Positions 24,301 to 36,300 of a DNA stretch of 64,000 nt are shown one piece after another (position 1 is the stretch's first letter; every line of letters begins with the position of its first letter). Origin of the DNA: Synanceia verrucosa (taxonomy: Eukaryota; Chordata; Actinopteri; Perciformes; Synanceiidae). Under the pieces are notes generated by a model. The model saw nothing but the letters and a program-made list of their open reading frames with translations. It was not told where the DNA came from and searched no databases. The stretch is from positions 26,915,619-26,979,618 of the forward strand of contig CM056550.1 of NCBI GenBank assembly GCA_029721515.1. Reading direction: 5' to 3'. The translations under genes were made by a program, and so were the position numbers.

Positions 24301-27300
24301 TAGCCTTCACTGCTGTGTTGTTGTTGTGTAACCAGGCTTTGAGCTGGTGCCTATATCGAGGCGTCTTGAATACATACCAGTGGAGTGAGGTGTATCTGAG
24401 AATGCCTGGAGGACTGTACTTGGCCCTGCAACAGAGATGTCAGATATCCACCATATGGTTTAGTCTGATTTTATAGAGCTATACGTTCGGCTCAAGCACA
24501 GGCAGGGGATGGGTTTGATATTACAGCTGAGGCTAAATACCACTTGTGTGATTATGCTGGCTTAACTTTGTCTCGATATTGGGGTAAAATTATAGGACTG
24601 TGAGGAACAGTGATTATTGTGTTCTTCTCCATGACCAATCTGTCGGCTCTAGTTCCTGGTCTGATTGAAATGTATATGTCTGATGATTATTAAAGACTTA
24701 GGAAAGAGACGGTGATTTAATATTCTTCTGTAGGAAGACCAGAGGTGACTCCATCCTTCTGGCACCTGGGACATTTCTTTGCCGCTGGTTGTTGGGCATG
24801 CTCACTGATAGCAAAAATGCGTGTTTGCCTCTGTTGTCCTTAGTTGCTAAGGAAAGATTGACTGCGTAATTGCTGTTATCGGTAATGAGCAGAGGATGTT
24901 GGATGCTGAAGAGACCTGATTCTAGGCCATGTCCATGAGTCAGGATGAAGCCGTGCCAGTCCATCAGCTTTCCGTTTGGCTCCCTTTGTCTTCAGCGATC
25001 AAAGTCAAATGGCTTTGGATGCAGCGTGACGAACTTCAGGATCCTGCTGTTACATGTCTAAAGAAAAGAGTAATGTAACTTAATGAGTGAAGTTTTTGAA
25101 TTTGTCACCACCAACACTGGTAGACAACTGGGCACCTAATACCAGATAACAGATGTTTGTGATCAACTTACAGGTGACTAACTTGGACATTGAGCAATAT
25201 TTTAGGTGTATTTATACTGAAAAGAAATGAGAGCCTGAGGTGATTTTTCTTTTTATAAAAAAAAGGATGTTGCAATGTATGACTCAATCACATGATTAAA
25301 TGCCATTTCATTCCCTCTCAACTGAGTCAGTTTAACTGCACTTTTGCTTTCCATGACTAGAAATGAGTCTGTCAAACCCAAAAATGTTGCTGGCAGGGAA
25401 GAGAATTTGCTTCTCGACCAAAATTGAGAGTAGACCATCAGCCAGCTGCCAAAAGAAGCAAATATTTCTCCCGCTGTGTCATGAGGGAGAATGGGATGTT
25501 TTGCTAAGCAGTGGAATGGCAGAGAGTGAAGGAAGCCAAGGGCGCAAAGGCATGCTAATTACCATTTTCTAAACAGAGCGTTGGTTCCTAATGAACACTG
25601 TTGTAATGATACACACCATCTGGACAGAGATCACAAGACATATGAATACTATATGGTAAGGAGGAGGACAGATAGGCCTAAATTATGCAGTGGATAGTTT
25701 CTGGGTGGACAAACTGGGAATTTATTCACTCTTATTGCATGGCAAAAGAGAAAATCTTTTTTTTACTTTGAGCACAAAAAGTGTGTTCGATGTGAAGTAG
25801 TATGGAGTTGCCATCTAGTGTTTAAGCTTTAGCTTATTTCTTTTAAATATGAAGTTTTTTTTTTTATAAAACTATGTTGCATGGGACAGATTTCAGAATC
25901 TGAAAACCTAATCACAGCCGAACTAGAGGTGGGCAGTCTCAGGGCAGCTGGAAAATTCAATCTCGATCAAACTGTCAAACTAGACGGTGCTGATCAAATA
26001 TGCATTAAGATGCCGTTTCTGTAATGCCTGCTTTCAGACTTTCAGTGTACTGCTTTGAAATTCATGCATTGTGACCAGTGTTCCCTCTAAGCTGCACGCT
26101 TGCGCAATTGCGTACTGCTCTCACTTTTTCTGTGCGCAGCAAATCTATGTAGCGCATCGACAATAAAATGCCGCCCCATCGACAATGGGGCGGCAGTAGC
26201 TCAGTCTGTAGTGGGAATCGGAGGGTCGCCAGTTCAAGTCCAGGTCGGACCAAATGTGGAGAGTGGACTGGTAGCTGGAGAGGTGCCAGTTCCTCCTCCT
26301 GGGCACTGCCGAGGTGCCCTTGAGCAAGGCACCGAACCCCCAACTGCTCGGGGCACCTGGATAAGGGGCAGCCCCCTCACTCTGACACCTCTCCTCCAAT
26401 GCATGTGCATGTGTTTGTTTCATGACTTGTGTGTGTAATGTGCAACTGAAAAAAGTTACTAACAGAGTGAAAAAATGTAATTTCCCCTTGAGGGATTAAT
26501 AAAGGAATTCTTCTTCTTCTTCTTCTAAAAACATAACTTTCTGTCCCATTTTCAGTGCAACTGAGTGAGTGACAGGTGACAACAAGCAGTAAAAAGAGAA
26601 ATCAATGACTAACACTGGCAGCCAAAGATATAATGCAGTTCACACACGTTTACTGACGCATCCAATCATTGTCATTAACAGTGCTTTATGTGTACGTGCC
26701 GCTGTTTGGCAGGTAAATGCTGCCAACCCCTTATTATGGCGAAATGAATGGGCTGTGGGGCACAGCCACAGCCTTAGTGTTTTTTCTAGTGTCATTTATG
26801 AAAAAATTCATTTATGCATATTAATCATTAAATGCTGTTATTAAATTATGAGTAGTAGAAATGTTCATAAAAAACGTCTAATTTTATATTTTACAGATAG
26901 TGTGTCACATGCTGGTGCTACAGCACATCTCGCTGTGTAAAATGTGAATGTTTTAATGTGAACTAAATTTGATTTCTGAAAGGAAGGGCTGGGTACTGAA
27001 CTTTGATGCTTTTGTAGCACCGACCAAAAAGCTCCGATCCTGTCAGGTATCAAAAATGGCTCTTTCAGTGCTAGAATCCGATACCTAGCCTAAGTGTCTG
27101 TGAACCATGCTCTCAGTTGGCTATAGGGATGGGGGACATGTCCCCCTCAGATTCATAGTAACACTTATCCGTCCACCTGTTTCCCAACATAAGGCGACAA
27201 ACGCCCTACAAACAGAATTAATGTCATTGCAGGTGCGTTTGTTTCACCTAATGGTGCGTTCAGGGTATACATGAATGTCGGAATTTCCGAGCTCCAAGTC

Positions 27301-30300
27301 AGAATTTAAATCAGAACCGCCGCAAAGTTGGATCTCCACCTCTGACGTCAATAGCAGCTACATGTTTTGTTGTAAGGCTGGAAGAGCTGGGAGCTCTAAA
27401 CTTTGGGGTTAAGATGATATTAGGAGCACAGGACAACACAGAGGAGAATGTTTTTTTTTATTTGAGATTATTTGTCCCATGCAAAATTGTGACATCTTAA
27501 AAAAAGTGGCTTTACTGCTTCTGACAATAGTGTAACACTAACATTATTATAAAAAAAAAAGCAAAGTGATAAAGAATTTAATCAATTAAATAGTAATGTA
27601 TGTTTTTGATAGTATTTCGATGTTTGTCATTTAAGCACAGTAATTTGGTAAGATAAATGAATATAAATTTACCAATAAATGTTGGTGCTGATGCCCTCTT
27701 GCCCCTCCATTCATCACAGACTGTCCCAGACAAACCAAATCTTTCTCTGATTTGTCCCTGTCTCCCTTTGAGACTTGGTGTCTCCCACCCAGACAGCATT
27801 CATATTATTGTCTGAACAACTTCAGAGACTAGAATAAGTTTATGCTGGCTTCATAATTTCCATGCTCTGATCACAAAAGGACACTTGTTTGGGCCCCTTG
27901 TCTCTCGGTCATTTCCTTGTTGAGGGTTAAGGGGAGGAGTGGCTCTGTGGACTGTGGCGGCTGACAATCCCACATTGTGTGAACTGCTGCTGCTTCACAA
28001 AGGGCCCATTGTGGAGAGCGGTGGCCCGGGAAGAGGGGACCGGGTCTAGGCTAGGTGACAGAGAGGTGTGGGTTCGGGGGCCTGGGTCTGGGGGCGAGAG
28101 CCCCGGTGGCCTTACTCCTACACAACCACCTACCTTATGTAAGCACTCAGATCTTTCTCAGAGGTGAGCAGCTTTATGAAAATAGGTTTTTAATCAGAGC
28201 TATTGTCAGTCTCCGATTTCTTTTCTGTCTCAGAGAATCCGATGCTGTGATTATAAATCTAGGGGCTTAAGCTGCTTGTACAACTGTTCCCAGAATTTGA
28301 AATATTTTGCTGTTTATCCCCCTCTGACTCATGCTCAAGGACAAGCCCACATGTGTGGTGCACTCCAGATTTGTTTACTCAGACAGATGGTCCTAGCAGT
28401 CCAAAGACGGAGTCCACAAAACCACTTTTTTTCTGCTGCACTGCTGTTCTCCTTGACCACCAGCTTGAGACTTAATCCCTTTTCCTCACTCTCTGTCCCC
28501 AAACCTCCTTCCTCTCTCCATGTCTGAGAGTGACAGGGCTCTCAGGTCAAGCTGACGCCAGTCTCTCTGTCCAGTCTGAAGCAGGCCTAGGCCCTCGCCC
28601 AGCTGTCCAGCTGTCCGTCTGTCTGTCAAGCCCGGCTGTTGCCCTGGCCTCTTACCTCATGGTCAAGAGCCCTCTGTGATTTTAAAACAATGGGTATAAG
28701 AGGTTGATCCAAAACACAGTTCCCAACCTCTGTGGCAGTCTTGTTTACCATGCTATATGAGAAATTGCAGTTATATTACCTGTTATTCCATATCTCTTCG
28801 ACGTCTCTTACTCTTGGCCTAGTTAAACCAACCTCTGTCCTTGTTCCAATTTGCTGTGCCAAATTTTCACTGTGCTGCCTGCCACACTTACACTATAGAG
28901 AGCGGTAGAAGAGTTTAGAGTGAAAGTGACATTAAACAGTAAGGAAGTAAACAGAGCTTCTCATTTGCCCTCAGGGTTGGATTACCACAAACTGTTAACT
29001 ATTGACTTCTTTGTCCACATTAGAGGCTTCAGTTGCTCCTTTTGCTGACAGGCTATGGTTATGCCGCACAAATTGGGTCCTTAAGTTAGATTTATTTGGT
29101 CACTAGCAAACATGAATGTGATGCCTTTTAATTTTGTCTCCAGCTCTATCTCCTAATATATTCCAATTTTGCTGAGGGCTGTAATTTATCATCTGTGGGT
29201 ACCTGGTACTTATAGCATGGAACCACTGTGGCATTTTGGTGTCTATAATTCTGCCTGTATGTTTAGTGCAGTGAAGGTAGGGCCAAAAGCTGTTCAAACA
29301 GCCACCCATGTCCAGTGTGCTTACTTATGCAGTACTCGTTTACTTCATTGAACAAATATAAATCCCTCAGTCAACATCAGATTAGCATGGCCTCTCCCTT
29401 TGCTTGCGTAAGTCATTCAGAGGTCAGACCAAGCAAAAGTCAGTTACTTGTTGTATTTGTGGTAATATCTTTGGGCAAATGCTTACCTTCTGTAGGTACT
29501 ACTGCATAAGTACTATGGCCCACAGAGTACCACAATCTTACAAACTGTTTGAGTAGCACAAGTTCACTTGGAGCAAAGCTCTGCAATGAACTATAAATAG
29601 ATATTCTAATCTGTTTCAAGTCAAGTTGAGCTATCCATTCATTGTAAATGAGCCGTGCAAACATACAAAGCCATGGTGTGCTTACATAAACCTGCATCTG
29701 AAAACCTTAAGTCATTGTACACAAACCAGTATTATTGTGGAAGTCCTGTGGTCATGTTATTTATGGCTGACAGATGGCATCCATGTCAGTGTGCATAGTT
29801 GGGTTCACACCTCACAGCTAGGCATCAGACAGATTAAACTGAAAACCACTCGGTGAACTCATGAACTTGTTTATAAATGGAACAGGCAGTCCTTTTCACA
29901 GGTCCTTTCAGGCTCGTTTTACTGAGGCAATACACAACATGGATGTGTGGATTTGGTTAGCAACAGTGTAAAGTGCACGTTTTCACACTAGAATGGGTTC
30001 AATATGAATAATATTGAAGTAAAAGTATTGATAGATTATTTTAATTGGTATGATTTAATGTCTTTTAGTATGCACTATGCACCTACTTCTGCATATCCCC
30101 CTTTTTCATCCTGCTCAAAAAGGAGCCCATTTGTGCAACGCCCACTGAAAGTGCATCGTTTTTTCTGTGTAGATTAGGTAACTTTAAAACAAATACAGTA
30201 ATGTATAGAGGAATAAAATGCTACATGTATCATGTAATTATGTAACTATTATCTTTTTAAATGCTGCATTACATATCGCAAGAAATAAAAATATTACATC

Positions 30301-33300
30301 AAGCCCTAACAAGAACATTTGTCAGCACAGACTGTGATTACATGACTGTGTGCTGTTTGCCAAGATTGGCAGGAAAAGTGATGCTGGGGTGGATTGTGTG
30401 AGAAGACGCACCATGTGGACGGTTATGTGGACGCGTCTGTTCACTTCCCTACTTAACACTTTATCTATGTGTCCATTGTGTCTTCCAGCCCAGCACTCTA
30501 CCCCAGGGTACTATCAATATGAACCAGTGCTCGGACGTCATCGACGGAGAGTCCAGGACAGGTCAGAAGAACTCGCTGTGCATCCTGACCCCTGAGAAAG
30601 AGCACTTCATACGGGCTGAGTGCAAAGAAATTATCAATGGGTAAGACACAGTCTTAATATGTCATATATACACTACTCACAAAAAATTAGGGATAGTCAA
30701 CTTTCGGGTGAAATTTATGGAAAATGTAAAAAGTTGATGCTGCAGTGATATTATATCATGAAAGTAGGGCATTTAAGTAGAAGCATGCAATGGTAATTTC
30801 TTCATCTCAAATAATTTATTGAAACAAAAAACTACTAACAGTGGTGGGTATACCACAACAAAAAAATGTCAATGTCTCAGTAACTTGTTATGTGTCCTTG
30901 AGCATTAATTGGAGCTTGACAACGACGTCTCATGCTGCTCACAAGTCGACTTATGTCTGCTGAGTCATGGTATTCCACTCTTCTTGAATGGCTACCCTCA
31001 GGTCATTGAGGTTCTGGGGTGTGGGGTTACGACCCTCAACACGATTACTCAGCTGATCCCATAGGTTTTCTATGGGCTTCAGGTCCGTGCAGGCCACTCC
31101 ATTTGAGGTACCCCAGCCTCCAGCAGCTGTTCCCTGATGATGTGACCTCAATGAGCTGGGACACTGTCATCCATGAAGATAAAATCAGGCCTGTGCTGCT
31201 CATGGAGAGGAACAATGACTGGATTAATGATGTTATTCAGGTAGTGTCGGCATATCACAGTACCCTTTATAAGGCGTAGGGCAGTACTCTATTGACTAGA
31301 CACACCTGCCCAGACTGTAACACCACCACCTCCAAAGGTTGATGCATAACATCCTCCTTGACGTCTCCAGCAGCGTTGGCGGCCATCATTTCTGCTCGGT
31401 GTGAATCGACTTTCATCAGAGAACAGCACTGAGGCCCACTGGTTTCTTGTCCAACGCAAACGCTCCCTGGCCATGCCAGAGGATGACGCTAGTGTCTGGT
31501 GGTGTGGTCAGGTACCCTTATAAGTTGTCTGCTACGCAGACCATGCTGATGTAAGCGGTTTCAAATGGTCTAATGTGCCTCTCTCCTCCCTTAAACATGC
31601 CTGGAGTTGAGTGTCATTCACACAATGAGGTGGTGATCAGCATGGGATGTGGCCAAAGGACGTCCACTTCTCTGCCTTTCTGTGACTATTCTGGTCTCTC
31701 TGTGTTGCTCTCTGTGACGCTCTAAGCTCAGTGGTAACTTCCCTCTGACATCATCCTATTTGAAGCCTCCCAATGACCAGCTACTGATGATCGATTTGTT
31801 AGGCGTTGTTGTAGTCCCACGATGTCAAAATGTGGGAAAAAAATGATGAAGAGGACTGTTTAAATACAAACAATCATAGAACCAGAACATTTAGTGGTCG
31901 ATTCATGGATCATACACTTGTCGTGAATTTTGCGGTTAATCACCTTGTTAGAGAACAGCACGTTGTGCAATAAATGCTGAAACATTGAACAGCTGCACAC
32001 GTGCATTCAAAAGGTTAGAAAAGATCAAATGAAGTTCACCTGTAAAGGTTTTAGTGCACTTTAGATGCATTCTGAAATTTTATCCAGAAGCCTAATATCC
32101 CTGACTTTTTGTGAGTAGTGTAATAACTGCCTCAGGTGGGCAGGCTTGTTTGCGTTGCTATCTATTTTGGTTTGGTTAGATATGCATGACAGGGACTTGG
32201 ACAGCAGAGGATAGTACAGTTGCCTTTGCTGCCAAAGCTGTTCTGCCCCCTGCTGTCTCATTTGGGCTGTGCTTTTCAGAGGCTTATAATCCACACTGCA
32301 GTGACAGTGCACATTCTTGAACTGTTCCCTCTTCTTGCCTCTGTAGCCTTCTCCCTGTGCTCATACACACATATCGTAACACCCAAGCTCTAAGCCTCAT
32401 AACTCGGTTGTGTCCTGTGCCTCTGCTCGGCTGCTGTACCTTCAAAGTGTACTTCTGCACCGCTCTCTCCCTTCCTGGCTGTAACGTACATATTATGGCT
32501 ATTCTTAGGGAACTGTGACTCACAACACCTACTCTCTGTTATGCTGCCTGCTCCATCACTGTACACCTCCCACTCTCCCATCATCTGGCTCCCATGTGTT
32601 GGTTCTGGGCCGTCACATATCATATTGGCCCTCGCAAAGGCTGTCATTCACTGACAGTGATGTAACAGCCTGGATTTTTGGAAAACATACAGTGCTTAAC
32701 AATTTTATTAGACCACCTGTCATAAAAAATCGAAAACACAAATTAATCTGGTTTGTTCAGCCTTTCTTTCTCACTGAGTTCCCTACTCTTCAGCTTGTTG
32801 AACAGAAGTGAGGAATTTAAACTGAATTCACCTTTTTAGACCCAAATTTGAGCCTAAACACTGGAATTCTCTGAGAAGTCAGAAATGAATCAATACTAAC
32901 ATACAACCACTAAAACATTTTTCTGTCCAGGAATGACAATAAATAATAATGTGCTATTTTTGTAAATCAGTAAATTTGAAAGTTCATGGATAACAACAAT
33001 AATATTTAGCATTAAACATCATTTTGATTCACTAGCTTACACATACTAGTGGATTGACCATTCCAGAAACATAAAATAAATTAGGTAATGAGCAATACTA
33101 TTAATTTTTTGCATGTCTAACACATTTGTTAAGCACTGTATATGTTTTATTTTGTATATTTTTTACCAAATATTATCATTAATATTTGATTCATTTTGTT
33201 TCAGTCTCAAGGTTGTGTTGGCACTCATAACTGCGTCACATGTTTATATCTTCACTATGACAGTTTATAATGTGACACTCACAACAAAGGTTTTCAAGCT

Positions 33301-36300
33301 TTACAAAAATGGGTGGAGCAGAAAAATGCTTGATAGCTCTTTGTGAGTGTTTCCGACCACGGTCACTGATGTGACTGTTCTAATCATAAAAGAGCCAGCA
33401 GTTCCTGTATTACATGATGTCCTACTGTATATTTTACAATCGTAGAGGTCTTTGTTTTAATCTTGACTGCCATTTTCAATATTAATTAGTTTTTGTGAGG
33501 TTTAGTTATTTTTTTTCCACTTGTAGACTAAAACTAGTTTTAGTTAAGACCAATCATTTTGGTAAAACTTAAAGGAACTGCTTCTGGGTTCAGAGGCATT
33601 GGTACACTAGAAGTGTGGGAGTGTGCTGTGTAGTAAATTATGCACTCTATTTATGCTTATCAAGCACAATACTTTGTTAAATCCACCCTGGCTAATTACA
33701 TAGTGCCCCTGTGAATTGCCATTTTAGGTAAGATCACCAACAGAGGAAAAAAAAACAAACATAAATTATCTTAAAGATGCTCTGTGGTGCCACCTAGAGG
33801 ATTAGGCACTACAGGTTAATTTTTGCTGAATTAGCTCACTGTTCACAGAATAGAGGGTGTTTCATTTTATTTGAGTCGTCTCTTTTTGTCTGTTAATGTT
33901 ATGGTATCCTGGCAAGTATAATGATTTATATTTTTCTACAGAGAACTTTGTCCCAGTCATATATTGATCCTTCACGGGTGCAGGGTTTGTATAGTCTGCA
34001 TTTAGTTTCCCAAAAACAACACTGTTTCACTACTCGTAGGTGGCAGGAGGCTCTGACTGTGTACCCCAGGACCAACAAGCAGAACCAGAAGAAAAAACGC
34101 AAGGTCGATCCTCCCACTCAACAGGTAATGCACCTACTCACACACTCCATAGTGAAATGCCTCTAACCAAAGTCAGATGGAGGTCCTGTGTGGTGCATTT
34201 GCTCCATGGTGATTTCTTTGTTCTCCTGTGTGTGGATGGGCACTTGAATGTTGCATAATCCTAGCAAATCTAAACCAGTGTACACACGTATAGCAGAGAA
34301 TTAGGAAATGTGCTACAGTGAGAATACAGATTAGAACAGTATTTTGAGATCAAGATGGTTAAATTAACATTGCTATACTGCTACCAAACGATGCATCAGT
34401 TCTGATGCATAGCTTGATTGCTGTACTTGCTGCTAAACCTTAAGTATTTCCAAATGATGCATAATGAGCATTTTGTGATTTCATACTCACACTTTGAAGG
34501 TGGATATCGCTTTCTTTATATCAACACTGTTTGAGTTTAGCTCATTATTATGTTATCTGCATGTGACAATGGTAGCATATGTCGAAGGACAACATGTGCT
34601 GTGGGAGTATGCAGTATGGAGGCCTATCATCAGGCTGCCCACGACATGATGGGCAGGTTATGCTATCCTTATTTCCATTCTTGAGTCACATGATGTGACA
34701 GATTGCATGTTACATACTATTATATATTAGCTATTTTCCCTGCAAGTAATACTTGCATTATGTTTCCAGCTCTGTGTTTCTGTTTTTATAGGTGCAGAAC
34801 AGGCACCCTGCTTTTAATGTCCACATAGTGTCACCTGGTTAGAAGGCAGCAAACATGAGTGATCTGACAAAATATTCCCGAGCAAACAACTGATGGTAAT
34901 GATGACAGCTGCCTGCTGAAATAACAATGTGACAATTTCAACAATGTGGCCATGATCCTCTTGCTTGTTATGAGTCGGCTGGTGCACTCCGTTTCATTGT
35001 CACATCCATCAGCTGCCGGCTCACCTGCCAGGTTTTTGTCTGTTCAGTCATCAACATTTTGCATCTGGTCAAAATATATTGGTTTTCAGATTTGACGCTC
35101 TTTCTCTCTCAGATTCACGACTACAAGTTGAGGTCTGTAAAAGTGACCAACACTAAATCACGTGAGGACTACTGCGTGAAAGGCATTTATGTTGTAACAC
35201 AGTGAACATAAATCTACAATCATCATATCTTCAAAGATATTTTATTACGATTCATTGCTGTGAATTGTGAGTAAATGCTACAGACATTTTCTGATTTCAC
35301 ACCTGGTCCTGAGCCTCTGCAGACTGTGCATGTATATCAGAGTCTATAAGTCTGTCAATGTGGACTTTGGGACCGCTAGTGCTCTTCATTAGCTGACTTG
35401 TAATTTTCCCCATTGGTGGGATGAATAAAGGATTATCTGATATTACTTTCCACACTGACCACACTGTTGAAAGACACAGAAAGAAAGTTTCTAGAAAGAA
35501 TCAAGTCTGAGAGCAAGGTGAGCAGTTTCATTCAAACCATGCGCATGGTGTCCATTAGAAACACAATGACCGTATGAAAAGGCCCTTTTCACGTCAGTGC
35601 AGGCAGATTTCTCCCTAATAGGTAGAAATAAAATAACAGGAAGAATTGAAGCTTTGTTACCATAGTAAGTGTTTCACTACGGATATGAAATGTAGGCTGC
35701 ATACCATTAAAAATTCTACAGCCCACCCACTGGAGGGTACAACTTTTCCGTCCTCCCTACCTCTGTTTTGACGTGAGCCCAAATTTGTGGTGAGTGCACA
35801 GCAAACCCCCTCTGAAGCTCATTATCTGGCTTCTCTAATGATGGCGTCCTAAATCAGACAGTGACCTCACCAGTATGACAAGGCTAACAAGGCTCATTTG
35901 CGGAGGGACAGTGGTCACACATTGATGATCCATCATATGACCTCCTCTTTCATTGTTGGTGTCTTCATCAACAATACTTTCCTGTGTTGAATGTATTTGC
36001 AGTAAACTGTGATTGTATTATATCTCATTAAGTTTCTAATATCTAGTTTAAGCAACAATAACATCTTTGAATCTGCTAGATTATGTACATCAGGAATTCA
36101 ATAGTTGACATGATAAAGGCTGATGACGTTTGCTTGTCATTGCTTGTCTGATCAGACTCATAGCTTTTATCATTGCCTTATGGGCTGTTCAGTTGTGTTA
36201 AGGCTCACATTACCACCTTAAAACTCTTATACATTAGTTAATGGAGATGTTTGCATGGAAAGTGCCATAAATACTTGAGCACTGTCACATGTTTGCCTTG

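Larger units (their letters stand above)
13462..30488 (+). other. mprip: mprip intron 3 (17 kb)
   Basis: The largest intron. Identified contents are a (TG)n run at 16424-16471, a G-rich stretch near 20090-20180, a hAT-like end at 26076, a tRNA-derived SINE at 26187-26526, and repeat-like sequence near 26985-27350. The rest shows no exon or RNA gene. Several 60-160-residue open frames occur on both strands but lack family motifs and splice support. Confidence 0.55.

Noticed and set aside
23834..24310. 158-codon minus-strand frame with an acidic EEEEDEGELEEDED run
   Set aside because: The acidic run comes from a CTC/CCT-rich stretch. No family match, no convincing splice sites, and it lies in the middle of mprip intron 3.
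26187..26260. A functional tRNA gene
   Set aside because: A and B box matches are present, but the sequence cannot fold into a cloverleaf and is joined to a SINE body and tail.
31019..31279. 86-codon plus-strand frame
   Set aside because: It lies inside the Tc1 element, antisense to the transposase remains that show recognisable motifs.
35111..35205. Exon-like stretch after acceptor tctctctcag, reading IHDYKLRSVKVTNTKSRE
   Set aside because: As an internal exon ending before gtgagg it is 49 bp and would break the mprip frame. It does not match MPRIP. It could be an alternative terminal exon, but no nearby poly(A) signal supports that strongly.
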